In this document: one piece after another, positions 11,538-21,049 of the stretch | Layout of the letters: each line of letters opens with the position of its first letter | How positions within the stretch are numbered: the first letter of the stretch is position 1 | Source of the DNA: Setoptus koraiensis | Taxonomy: Eukaryota; Arthropoda | Reading direction: 5' to 3' | Assembly: GCA_048013815.1 (NCBI GenBank) | Contig: CM106585.1 | Span: 12,276,001 to 12,340,000 of the forward strand | Length of the DNA stretch: 64,000 nucleotides | Notes under the pieces: generated by a model | Told to the model about the DNA's origin: nothing | The model's database searches: none | Seen by the model: the letters and a program-made list of their open reading frames with translations, nothing else | Made by a program: the position numbers and the translations under genes

Positions 11538-12920
11538 TCAGTATAATATATCAGTATTGAAATCAAAATTAACATTAATATTATCAAGTAATTCTCTGCT
11601 ATGTTGTGATAATAAATCCGAGAAACGAGACTGCTGGCTGCCAAATGGATCCGGTGTCAGAGCTGGTGTTGGATTGTGAGCTCTAGTAATGTCATCACCG
11701 TCATCGTTATCCAATTGTAGATGGCTCGTTGTTGGAGCGGCAACAGTTGCGATGGTTTGTTGCTGTTGGTGATGTGGTTCGCCTACAGGATTGTTTATTG
11801 CCATCATCTCCAAATTAATAAGAGAAGTCACACCTAATACTGGATCAGTTTGATTTTTGATGTTGTTGTTAGTGTTGCTGCTGTTGCCGGTGACAGTGGT
11901 GCAATATGGCAACGGAGGAATTTTGAGTAATGACTTGTCGATGTCATAAAAATTGTCATCACAACAGTAACAGCCACTGCTACCACTGCTGCTAATAATA
12001 CTGCTGGTGGTGTTTTCTTGTTGATAAACTTGTTGGTAAGGTGGTTGGGGTCGTCGTTGTAGTTGATGTAGGTGAGTCTGTGGCATATGGGGATGGTCGT
12101 CGTGCAGTTGTTGATGGAGTTGTTGTGGTAGCTGTTGTTGTAGCTGCTGCTGTTGTTGATGCTGCTGTTGTTGATGCTGTAGTTGTAGTTGTTGTGGTTG
12201 CTGTTGTGGTTGTTGTGGTTGTTGTAGTTGTAGAGGGACGAGGGGCGTGCGGACAACGAAATCAATGTTGTCGAAAATGTCTTCGTGGTTGTCGTAGAGG
12301 CCGGGCTTGTTTGGTGGGGCGAGTGTTTTAATTAGGTAATAAATTCGTTGTCCGATGGCCATGAGCGATGCATCCTGATCGAAATAGATTTTGTCTCTGA
12401 GTCTGTGTAAGAAATCGTTGAGCAGTATAATTGTAGTCTCGAGTCTCCTCTTAAGTAGCGAATTTCTCTCCATTTCTTGTACCTGTTCCTCAATTAGCTG
12501 TTGATGTTGCTGTTTCTTCCTTTGGCGATATTTTTCCGCAGCGGCAGCGTTCGATCGCTTCTTGTCCGGCCGTTTGGTATTAGTTGGTATGGGTTGTTGA
12601 ACGAGCTGCCTGAGGTGCTGTTGTTGCGCACATTGTCGTTGTTGCTGGCTGAGCTGTTTCTCCGGCCGTTGTTGTGACTGCTGTTGTTGCTGTCGTTGTT
12701 GTTGCTGCTGCTGTTGTTGCTGTTGTTGTTGCTGTTGCTGCTGCTGTTGTTGCCGCGGTTGTTGTTGCTGCGGTTGCTGTTGTTGCTGATGACCTGGTTC
12801 CTGCTGGTTAGCTTGTTGCTGGTGCGGCTGCGATTGCATCATGACCACCCTGAATTTTGGTCGTCGGGGCTCCTGGCCGGTGGACGACGAACACTTGAGT
12901 CGTTTCATTTTGAGAATCAT
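11538..12920 (-). CDS. bZIP transcription factor, ATF4-like, poly-Q rich
   Basis: The gene is intronless and encodes 460 aa from the first true ATG at 12920. In-frame sequence upstream has no ATG. A basic region near residues 120-140 reads RSNAAAAEKYRQRKK, with the N-x7-R signature of bZIP DNA-contact helices. The zipper that follows contains MERNSLLKRR, which lines up with ATF4's zipper including the buried Asn. Long Gln tracts flank it on both sides (about residues 40-115 and 225-270). In most ATF4 proteins the bZIP is at the C-terminus; here about 270 residues follow it, ending in an acidic, Phe-rich tail that might be an activation domain. ATF4 proteins bind CRE/C/EBP-type sites in the stress response. 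That role is inferred, and another divergent bZIP class is possible. bZIP identity is secure; the ATF4 assignment is moderate. Confidence 0.8.
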   Translation of the reverse strand: MILKMKRLKCSSSTGQEPRRPKFRVVMMQSQPHQQQANQQEPGHQQQQQPQQQQPRQQQQQQQQQQQQQQQQQQQRQQQQQSQQRPEKQLSQQQRQCAQQQHLRQLVQQPIPTNTKRPDKKRSNAAAAEKYRQRKKQQHQQLIEEQVQEMERNSLLKRRLETTIILLNDFLHRLRDKIYFDQDASLMAIGQRIYYLIKTLAPPNKPGLYDNHEDIFDNIDFVVRTPLVPLQLQQPQQPQQQPQQLQLQHQQQQHQQQQQLQQQLPQQLHQQLHDDHPHMPQTHLHQLQRRPQPPYQQVYQQENTTSSIISSSGSSGCYCCDDNFYDIDKSLLKIPPLPYCTTVTGNSSNTNNNIKNQTDPVLGVTSLINLEMMAINNPVGEPHHQQQQTIATVAAPTTSHLQLDNDDGDDITRAHNPTPALTPDPFGSQQSRFSDLLSQHSRELLDNINVNFDFNTDILY

Positions 12921-13354
12921 GCTGGCCAACTAATGATAATTGTGGGCCCAGCAGAAAAGTGAGATTAAATGTCGAGATGCGCTACAGGTTTGCGAGTTAT
13001 AAATGTGATGAGTTGTGGGTTGTGTGTATAGTGAGTATTGCAAAAATAATTGTCGTTACAAGTTGCGTTAGCGGATATTGTCGGCGCCGGCGTGAGTTGC
13101 GCTGATATTTAAACACACTCGATTTGCATGCAAGCCACAACTACAAACACTAATAGTGATAAACAAACTAGCGATACTGTATTATTATTGGCCACTGGCT
13201 TCCAGAATACGGAGGCTCTTCCATTGAATGGCCGTGTGCCCGCCAACACAAATCTTTGCAACAGTTTGTTAGATGATGATGATGATTGGCGTCAACTGGA
13301 TCGCATGCCGCACTTTGCAATGCGAGGCTCGCATCGCAGGGCTCGCATTGTAGG

Positions 13355-13385
13355 GCTCACAAGTCGCATTTTGTGACTTGTGAGC
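13355..13385. repeat. Inverted repeat (11-bp stem)
   Basis: GCTCACAAGTC is followed nine bases later by its exact reverse complement. Just upstream lie two tandem GGCTCGCAT-type units. Confidence 0.85.
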
Positions 13386-13540
13386 ATAGTCAACGCGAGT
13401 TTCTCGTAGCCCAACGAGCATCACAAATAATAACTTATTACAAATAAGTAATACAAGTAGCAAGGCGCCACCTAAAGCCACGCTACAGTGTGCGCCCGGA
13501 TCAATACGCAGCAGCGACATTGTGCGGCCGACACACGCAA

Positions 13541-13574
13541 ACAGGCCCGCGCGCCGCGCGTTGTGCGGGCCTGT
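13541..13574. repeat. Inverted repeat (10-bp GC-rich stem)
   Basis: ACAGGCCCGC pairs exactly with GCGGGCCTGT across a 14-base GC-rich loop that is itself partly self-complementary. Confidence 0.8.
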
Positions 13575-13710
13575 CGTCTAGTTTGCCCATTTGTCTGCTT
13601 GTGTCGCCACAATCTCGCAATTGTCATCACACTCTACTCATAACTGTCACACAACTACAACTACACGGTGCAACTGTGCTGACCAACTGTATCGACACTG
13701 CACTCCAGTC

Positions 13711-13747
13711 CAAACATCGGACTCCAGTAACTGGAGTCCGATGTTTG
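13711..13747. repeat. Near-perfect palindrome (17-bp stem, 3-base spacer)
   Basis: Seventeen bases starting CAAACATCGG are followed after TAA by their exact reverse complement. It is the longest perfect hairpin noticed in the window. Confidence 0.9.
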
Positions 13748-14296
13748 CACTTGTCCAGACACTTGTGAGTCCAGACACTTTGTGACACAAAGTTTGTGTT
13801 GCAAACACTCAAGCGTCCAAATGTCACCCACTGCTTGCCACGTCCGCCTAAATGCCACTGAAAACAAGCGCCAGCCCGTCTTACAAGTTACCAACTGTTA
13901 GTGATAATCATACGACGAGCCCCGGTGCGGCCAAGGCACACTTAATCAACTGTAATCCCTTGTGACGCGGCCTAATTCAGCTCGATAATAACTTTTTCCT
14001 TTGTCCCCAATCCGGATGCTGGCTCACCAGTGACCAGTCGGCGACATGACGCCTCCGTTGAGCCAGCGCGACTTGCGCACTCATCGTGGGCTCACAACGC
14101 GCGTCGTCTAATCTAACATTTATTAACATTTACATTTGCTTTTAATTTGACTTGATTCCATTCCATTTGATTCTATTTGATTCAATCCGACACAATCACA
14201 GCAAGGGCCCAATATTGCCGCCAATCGGCACCAATCATCTACGGTGCTAACCACAAGTTCTAGTTTAGAACGGACAACACAACAAGTGCGCTTGTA

Positions 14297-14324
14297 AAAC
14301 ACTCTCTCACAGTGAGAGTGTTTT
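14297..14324. repeat. Inverted repeat
   Basis: AAAACACTCTCTCAC faces GTGAGAGTGTTTT with a two-base bulge. A further GAGAGTCTCAC follows directly. Confidence 0.75.
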
Positions 14325-14913
14325 GAGAGTCTCACTGCCTCCGGTTGGCGCCTTCACTTTTTGAATATTCGCTCCCTGCGCTCAAGCAGCTGATTGTGTT
14401 CATATCCCAGACGTATGTTACGCATCCACTACATGGGGATTCATGCTGACTTTTTACAACTATCCTCTCAACATCATCTCAATTCACTGCTTTACTCATA
14501 GATCATTGGACCTACGTTGGACTAGACGCCTCACTATTACATGTCGGAACATTATTATCACTAATAGTACTAACATTATTGCTGCAACTGTTTGTTTACC
14601 TGTAAATCATTCCAAACTCGTCGTCGTCAATCGCTAATGTAGCAACATTATTATCCTTATTGGTATCGGACAACAACAACCAAAACAATAACATACTCAC
14701 TCACCACTGACACATGCCAACATAATAAAAGCAAACATCTGTGGATTATATCTAGCAAACCCTTACATAGGACAACAAAAACACTTTAAATCACCTAATT
14801 CACACTTGCGCTTTGAAGAAAATACCACCCGTATATCAACAGGGAATAAATCGAACCAACAACAAAGTCTCAATCGTCCCAAATCGTCTCATCTTGACCA
14901 CCACTCAACAGTA

Positions 14914-15678
14914 ATGCCTTCTCCTGATACAACAACTCCACCAAATGCCACCAACCCGGGTGAGCAAACTGGTGGTGGCCCCAGGGCAAGTGCCGCCGAT
15001 CCTAGGCATCAAGCGACCAATCGCTCTCTCACCGGCTGGCCTTCTGTCCTTGATCACATTCAACGCAACAAAATCGACACCGCGTTATGTGTCACCAGAC
15101 TGCTCACTGTCATTTTTACCTTAATGTATCTGCTAAATTATACATCATCATCTAACAGTCATTACCTTCGGGCCTTGTTAGCTACAGCGGCAACATCGGC
15201 ATTTAGATTACAGCAACGATTGCCCACCATTGAATTGTCATTGCAATTTTTCACTAGTCTCATGGCTGAGGATTCTGCTCACTATCTATTCTATTCATTT
15301 ATATTCTTTTGGGGACGTCCTGTTACCTTGGTTCTATTGCCAGTGGCTTTATTTGCTCTATTAAACAGCATTGTTTACATCATCACAATATTGGACAAAT
15401 TAGGATCAATGGATCACGTCAAGCATAGCTTATCTTACTTCGTTGAGAAATATCAACAGAGCATCTTACAGACAACAGCATTGTGTGAGGTTATGATAGC
15501 ACCTATTACTGTAATTGGTACATTGACCGGCGTTCTATACTTTTTCGCCCCTCTCTTCTATTATAGATTTCTCAAACTGAGATACAACTCAAGGAGAAAC
15601 GCTTACTCAAGGATGATAATATCTCAGTTAAAAAACACCATAGGGCAGTATGCCTCTCGTTATATGAACCGTCGTTAG
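14914..15678 (+). CDS. TMEM33: TMEM33 (Krueppel homolog 2) ER membrane protein
   Basis: A 254-aa single-exon protein, close to the usual 247 aa of TMEM33. The ATG at 14914 is the first in frame; the open frame extends upstream only without ATG. After a disordered Pro/Thr-rich N-terminus come the conserved family blocks NKIDTALCVTRL, LRALLATAATSAFRLQQRLP, EDSAHYLFYS and YYRFLKLRYNSRRNAYSR, which align to human TMEM33 in order. Three or more hydrophobic segments are visible. TMEM33 is an ER and nuclear-envelope multi-pass protein that interacts with reticulons and has been linked to the unfolded protein response. The insect orthologue is Kr-h2. The gene is divergent from the bZIP gene and convergent with CCT3. 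The protein looks complete. Confidence 0.93.
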   Translation: MPSPDTTTPPNATNPGEQTGGGPRASAADPRHQATNRSLTGWPSVLDHIQRNKIDTALCVTRLLTVIFTLMYLLNYTSSSNSHYLRALLATAATSAFRLQQRLPTIELSLQFFTSLMAEDSAHYLFYSFIFFWGRPVTLVLLPVALFALLNSIVYIITILDKLGSMDHVKHSLSYFVEKYQQSILQTTALCEVMIAPITVIGTLTGVLYFFAPLFYYRFLKLRYNSRRNAYSRMIISQLKNTIGQYASRYMNRR

Positions 15679-16169
15679 GTCCGTAATTTGGTGATTGCTG
15701 CAACTATTATCATTGTGCGTGCTCGGGCGCAAGGGCCATAGTTTAGGCGAATAATATCGTCACACCGAAACTACAAGACTTGATTATACTATATTTATCA
15801 CAGCGAACATATCGAACTCTTCTCGTCAGCTACCTATAGAAGCTTATTCAATATGACATCCGATTATTCTCTAGATCTACGTTAAGGCAGAGCCAAAGTA
15901 TTTGTATTTTTCAGTTTTCTAACAATAATAAATCCCCAGCATGTATTCAATCTTAAACCCACATCTAAATGTACGATTTATCCCCATTGGATGCCGTCAC
16001 GAATTAAACATGTATCAATACAATTGCAAATGAATTCCAATAACAAATGACCGACCAAGTAGTAAAAACAAACATCATCAAAATGAATGAAGTATCTGAG
16101 TTCGCTTTTAATATATAGAGTTTGAGTTGGTTAGAAAATTAATAAGGCATGCTAGCAATCTAAGCATAC
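15679..16169. other. Convergent 3' region between TMEM33 and CCT3
   Basis: AT-rich sequence holding the 3' UTRs of two convergent genes. AATAATAAATCC near 15923 is a plausible poly(A) signal for TMEM33. Nothing else was recognised. Confidence 0.6.
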
Positions 16170-17795
16170 TCATTGTTTCTCTTTATCGACTTCTGACTTC
16201 TTCTTACTTCCTGAGACAATTCCGTCGATTCTCAGTAGCAAAACTGCAGTTTCAATAGCTGTCTTGTAGGCTTGCATTTTTACTGCAAGAGGCTCCCAGA
16301 CGTTAAGTACTTTCATATCGACAAGTTTACCTGTCTCACCATTAATACCGAAAGTCTTGTTATCGGCTGCTGTTGAGAAGTGTGTCGCTCTTAATGCAGT
16401 CAATTGGCGTACAGTGTCGCCACCACAGTTTTGAATTAATGTCCTGGGTATGACTTCTAAAGCATGAGCTGCAGCTCTATAGGGGCCTTGAGTAACATCG
16501 TTGATTTTGTCTGCTTTCTCTGACATTGCTTTTCCTACTGCCATCTCTACGGCTCCACCTCCGGGTACGACAAGAGGCTCCAGCATGATATTTCTCGCGA
16601 CACACATGGCATCTTGTAGATTACGTTCTACTTCATTCAAGATGTCCTTGCTTGGTCCACGCAAGACAACTGTGCAAGCTCGGGGATTTTTACATTTAAC
16701 TATGTAAGAGAAGTATTCATCACCTATCTTCTTAACTTCAAAAAGTCCAGCTCCAGTTCCTACATCTTCCTCGCGTAGCTCCTCAACTCGGTTCACTATA
16801 GTTGCTCCACAACAGCGCGCAACACGCATATTTTCTGTTTTCTTCAACCTTCTCAAACAAGTGATGTTGTTCTTCATCAGGTAATGTTGAGCTAGATCAG
16901 ACACTCCTTTCTCGGTGATCAATAGATCAGGTTTAAATTCAGCGATTTTGGCGCATAGGTTTTGAATGTATTCTTCTTCAATTTGAAGAACACGCGTGAA
17001 ATCTTCCTCTCTTGTGAGTTCTACATCGGTCTGGCTCTCTCCTTTTTTGTATTCTAATCCGGAGTCCAATAATATAATACGTGGGTTCTCAATGCGACGG
17101 CTCATCTTGGGGTGGACAACATCCTTGTTGAACATGACACCATCTAAGACTTCACTGTCTTCAATTGTTGCACCTGGTATTTTTTCAATACGAGCATAAC
17201 GCTTTATATCGATCTCTTTGCGACCATGTTCATCAATGTAAACCGATTTGGTTGCTTTGATGGCAAGACGGCAAGCAAAGTCTTCCCATTGTCCAAGAAA
17301 TTTTGTTCCAAGGCAACTTTGCACAACCTCGATTAATTTTGCCTCGTTGTTTATGTCTACCGGTATGGCAACTTGGTCTTTCAAAATCAATAGCATATCC
17401 TCTAAGGCGTGACGATAAGCTTTAATTACTAGAGTTGGGTGAAGGCCCTGTTCAAGAAATTGTTGTGACGATGATAGTAGCTCTCCCGCCAATATTATGA
17501 CAGATGTTGTTCCATCTCCGACCTCTTCATCTTGGGTTCGGCTAATTTCTATCATGGATTTAGCTGCTGGATGTTGTACAGTAATTTCGCGCAATATGGC
17601 ATTACCGTCGTTGGTCAGCACTATGCCTCCCATGGGATTCATCAACATCTTCAACATGGATCTTGGTCCAAGGCATGTCCTAACGACATCGGCCACATTT
17701 CTGGCAGCTCTGATACATTCGAGTTGAACTTTCTTTCCCTCTTCTCGTTTAGATTGCAAAACAAGAATTTGTGGTTGTCCCTGCATAGAAAACAT
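16170..17795 (-). CDS. CCT3: T-complex protein 1 subunit gamma (CCT3)
   Basis: A 541-aa uninterrupted chaperonin subunit; human CCT3 has 545 aa. It has the group II chaperonin signatures: GPRSMLKMLMNPMG, LTNDGNAILREI, and the ATP-site GDGTTSVIILAGE near residue 95. The C-terminal nucleotide-binding block is VVPGGGAVEMAV. A GITRLKKTEN-type segment (here CLRRLKKTENMRVARCCGA) and the C-terminal end are typical of the gamma subunit. The ATG at 17795 gives the expected N-terminus. CCT is the cytosolic hetero-oligomeric ring that folds actin, tubulin and many WD-repeat proteins. The whole gene lies in one exon, which is unusual for animals but fits its intron-poor neighbours. Confidence 0.97.
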   Translation of the reverse strand: MFSMQGQPQILVLQSKREEGKKVQLECIRAARNVADVVRTCLGPRSMLKMLMNPMGGIVLTNDGNAILREITVQHPAAKSMIEISRTQDEEVGDGTTSVIILAGELLSSSQQFLEQGLHPTLVIKAYRHALEDMLLILKDQVAIPVDINNEAKLIEVVQSCLGTKFLGQWEDFACRLAIKATKSVYIDEHGRKEIDIKRYARIEKIPGATIEDSEVLDGVMFNKDVVHPKMSRRIENPRIILLDSGLEYKKGESQTDVELTREEDFTRVLQIEEEYIQNLCAKIAEFKPDLLITEKGVSDLAQHYLMKNNITCLRRLKKTENMRVARCCGATIVNRVEELREEDVGTGAGLFEVKKIGDEYFSYIVKCKNPRACTVVLRGPSKDILNEVERNLQDAMCVARNIMLEPLVVPGGGAVEMAVGKAMSEKADKINDVTQGPYRAAAHALEVIPRTLIQNCGGDTVRQLTALRATHFSTAADNKTFGINGETGKLVDMKVLNVWEPLAVKMQAYKTAIETAVLLLRIDGIVSGSKKKSEVDKEKQ

Positions 17796-18775
17796 GGTGG
17801 ATGGTGTGTATTGTGATGCGTGTGTCTACCTTAAAGATATGTAGGCGATAGTTTGTTTATTTGGTCCAGTAAGTGCTCCGATTGATAAACTTGATGAAAG
17901 AATGACTCTAATGAAATTATTTTCCCTTTGAGAAATAATTGAGGACAATATTGGGACAAGTGTTTGTTAAAGCTGGGGATTTTGAGTTTATTGTGTAATG
18001 CGAAAAGTTAAAGTGACCAACAGATGTACCGGTGATACTATAGATACTGTGTCTGTTGTGTGGTAGGGATGGCATGAATTTCAAGCATGGCTTACATTTA
18101 GGGCTGGCATTACTAGGCGTAGCTCGCTGTTAGACGAACAACGTGAATATGGTGTTACCTGACGCAAGGATTGGAGCAGCATCTTTTTTCCTGTGGACAG
18201 CTAGATTCCTACTGGGAAATTTTCACCAATCGAATTCGGCGCCACAAGCAGATTTTGGCGCCTGTAATTAGAATCAGACAACAACAGAGCAACACAGACA
18301 ACAAACCGTTGCTAAGTTGTGCGTGTCCGTCCATTTTACCAGCTCGCGTCCATGGGTTTGTCTGTCAAGTTTTGAAACTTTGCAGTCTGTTTTTTGTGCT
18401 CATTGCTCGAAAATTATTAGGGACTTTAGTCAACAAGCGTTTCTACACTTAAACACAATCACCAAGAAATAATCCTAATTACATTGTCACATATTTCTTA
18501 CCCATACTTATATTCATAATACATCTGACAACCAGCTTCAATACTCCTTATTACTGGGCAGGCTATCACTTGTGAGGCCTCAATGACACCTTACACAAAT
18601 ATTAATAATATATTATCACTCTAATTGACACATAGCACCCTTTATTCATTCACAGAACAGTAAAGCACCCACAGAACAATACAAGCCGTTTATTCATATC
18701 ACAACAAGTATTTTTCAACTGTCAACTCTCGAGAGAGTGCGCCCTTCATTTTTAAATTTTCATGCAACTATAACA
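17796..18775. other. Intergenic region, divergent CCT3 and 18,776 genes
   Basis: Holds the 5' regions of two divergent genes. Short open frames, for example around 18171-18452, lack homology or splice context. No RNA gene was recognised. Confidence 0.55.
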
Positions 18776-19801
18776 ATGTCAATCATGTCCATGTTGGATA
18801 AACATTATTTTAGAGAGCAACAACAGCAACAAGTCAAACTAGGCTCAAAAGACAATTTATTTACCAATAATGTTGACGCGGAGGCTCTTCCAATTAAACC
18901 TGGCATCGGCTATGGTGTAAGAACCTTTCAGGAATTATTAGAAATCAGGTTGCGTGAGCACCAAGACTCACCTAGAATGAAAAATTTCACCAAACCCAAT
19001 AAAGAGTCAAACAGGACCGATGAGAATGCCACTGAAACGGTCAGATTCAAGACTCCATTCACCAGAAAAATAAAAGTACTTAATAATCATCTACAGCCTT
19101 CAGTAAAGGACAATAATACTCAACATACATTTCTTAAGAAAGGCGAGGGACTGAAAAGGTTTGCAGCCTTCAAACTACCTCTAACAGCGCCAAAATCAAT
19201 AAGTCGCCGACAAACTTTTGTAAAATTTAAGGTTGATGGATCTCTGACAGAAGGCTCTGATACCTCGCAACAGGTCACTTCAAATTCAAGAGATCTTAAA
19301 GATCATGTAGTAGAAGAAGAAGAAACCACTGAGTCGAACCTAGAGATTCCTGAGTCAGACCCAGAGACCGCTGAGTCGGACCCAGAAACTTCTGAATCGA
19401 TTCCAGAGACTTGTGAATCATTACCAGACGCTCTTAAATCAGATCCCGAAACACCCAAACCTCGCCGCTACAATCTTCGAAATCGACCACTGGCTTCCCC
19501 AAAACCAGGAAACTCATACATTGCTTTTGCACGACAAATAGATCGAATCCAGAAATCAGTCGACGAACTGCATAGGTTGCCTGTCAAATGTGTATGTGGC
19601 CGAATAATCGAAAACAACGAAGTTTCTCAATCCGATGGTAAGACTACCTCCTCCAAAGGGAACTCGAAATCATCAAAAGGAACATCAAAACTATCTAAAG
19701 GATCATCGAAATCCTCAAACAAAGACTCAGAGGTTTTAAACGCACTTCAGAGGCAGATAGATGAACTAAGGAAGCAGATTACACAAACTAAGGTTGGATG
19801 A
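18776..19801 (+). CDS. Coiled-coil protein with a CPAP/SAS-4-like motif
   Basis: A 341-aa single-exon protein starting at ATG 18776; the frame upstream has no ATG. Its N-terminal half contains TFQELLEIRL and, near residue 125, FLKKGEGLKRF. The pattern F-L-basic-basic-G-E-G-x-x-R-F is, from memory, a conserved peptide of centriolar CPAP/SAS-4 family proteins. The middle has repeated acidic SDPET units (about residues 195-230), followed by PRRYNLRNRP. The C-terminus has Ser/Lys-Gly repeats and a short coiled coil ending LQRQIDELRKQI. No CPAP G-box (TCP10 domain) follows, so this would be a short relative rather than a full CPAP. A centriole or microtubule role is inference from one motif. Confidence 0.6.
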   Translation: MSIMSMLDKHYFREQQQQQVKLGSKDNLFTNNVDAEALPIKPGIGYGVRTFQELLEIRLREHQDSPRMKNFTKPNKESNRTDENATETVRFKTPFTRKIKVLNNHLQPSVKDNNTQHTFLKKGEGLKRFAAFKLPLTAPKSISRRQTFVKFKVDGSLTEGSDTSQQVTSNSRDLKDHVVEEEETTESNLEIPESDPETAESDPETSESIPETCESLPDALKSDPETPKPRRYNLRNRPLASPKPGNSYIAFARQIDRIQKSVDELHRLPVKCVCGRIIENNEVSQSDGKTTSSKGNSKSSKGTSKLSKGSSKSSNKDSEVLNALQRQIDELRKQITQTKVG

Positions 19802-20188
19802 AGATTTCTGTCATCCCCCTCAGTGTTTTTTACCCCACGCGTTGATTCAGCGTTATAGTTAAATAATACCGTGTTTAAATGCCTCCACCGGTATAGTTCC
19901 ACAGTCTAAACTCCTCTAATAAAACATATGATGCTTTCGATCACAAACACCTCCGCCATTAGTTGATAGGACTTGATGGATGACATCCAACAGCTTGAGT
20001 TTTCGAATTGAATTCAGACACTAGAATAGCAACCTTTATGGAGAAGTAAACCGACAGTACTTTAGGACACATCAAACGTGAAATAATAAATTGACATACT
20101 TGACAAGTTCCAAGACAGAAATAATCGAAGCGTCGTTGGTGTGCTTTATTAAACATCCATCATACAATTCTTACATTCAATAAATTGT
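19802..20188. other. Convergent 3' region
   Basis: Holds the 3' ends of the 18,776 gene and RPL36A. AATAAAAC near 19918 could end the upstream transcript. A short minus-strand frame at 19959-20156 has no support. Confidence 0.5.
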
Positions 20189-20506
20189 CTAGAATTGAAT
20201 CATTTGTCCCTTCCTCTTCTTGTCACCACCAATTTCAAAGTGCTTACATCTTTTGATGGATAATTGGTTACGATGCTTACACTCGGAGCACTCCATACGC
20301 AGGACGATCTTTTTTGTGGTCTTGGCTTTCTTTCTGAAAATAGGTTTGGTTTGACCACCGTATCCACGTTGTTTGCGATCGTAACGGCGTCTTCCTTGTG
20401 AGTGCTTCGATTCTTTACCTTTCTTGTATTGGGTAACCTTGTGAAGGGTGTGCTTAGCGCATTTGCCCTGACAGTAGGTACGCCTGGTTTTTGGGACATT
20501 CACCAT
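20189..20506 (-). CDS. RPL36A: 60S ribosomal protein eL42 (RPL36A/L44)
   Basis: A complete 105-aa protein with an ATG at 20506. It begins [12 protein letters not shown] and carries the family's near-invariant blocks [33 protein letters not shown] and the C-terminal [13 protein letters not shown]. Cys pairs near residues 12-16 and 74-77 form the zinc ribbon of eL42. The protein sits at the E-site of the large ribosomal subunit. In many animals the gene is interrupted just after the start codon; here it is not. The spacing CQGKC at the first zinc pair differs from the usual CKKC by one residue. Confidence 0.97.
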   Translation of the reverse strand: MVNVPKTRRTYCQGKCAKHTLHKVTQYKKGKESKHSQGRRRYDRKQRGYGGQTKPIFRKKAKTTKKIVLRMECSECKHRNQLSIKRCKHFEIGGDKKRKGQMIQF

Positions 20507-21049
20507 TTTGATTTACGTGATAAATGTTAGACAATATATATAATTTAAATTGAATCTTCGAAGGGATGGTTGTTTGGTCGATTGAATTAGATCCCAGATC
20601 CCGGTGCTAATTTAAGCTTCTAGTATTAATATTAATTTATTTGTGATAAATAATTCCGAGGATGTAAATGTATATCAGAACCCCTGAGAGGACTAACCTG
20701 AATGCCGACAATGATTTTCCGATGCAGGCTGGATTCTACAGTCACAGAGCACAAGGCTACGATCACACAAAACAGCGGAAGACATGATCATGCTTGGGAC
20801 AACTGCGCATGCGCGTCAAACTGGTAATAAGGATTCGGGCAGAGAACAGCGCTGCTTGATCCTGACAAGATCTTCATGTTATACGAGTTTTTAGACACAT
20901 GCGGTTTTGTTTTCGTTGTTGATCAAGCGCCCCTAAACACCCAATGATTTCACTCGGTGCTTCTCACGATGGTAAGATACACCTGTCAATTAGATTATTA
21001 GCATCTATCTGAATAGATCTTGTTGTCATCTTGGTTGTACCGTTTCAAT
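20507..21049. other. Divergent promoter region of RPL36A and mL44
   Basis: About 540 bp separates the start codons of two divergent translation genes. A TATATATAATTTAAAT-like AT stretch lies about 25 bp upstream of the RPL36A start. The rest may be a bidirectional promoter. No other feature was seen. Confidence 0.5.

Larger units (their letters stand above)
12921..14913. other. Intergenic region between divergent bZIP and TMEM33 genes
   Basis: About 2 kb between two divergently transcribed genes, so both promoters should lie here. No gene was recognised. The middle is unusually rich in inverted repeats, listed separately. The end next to TMEM33 is AT-rich with AATAAAAGC-like sequence about 190 bp before the start codon. 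Confidence 0.6.

Noticed and set aside
12041-12962. Plus-strand Val-rich and Leu-rich open frames
   Set aside because: Antisense of the poly-Q tracts of the bZIP gene.
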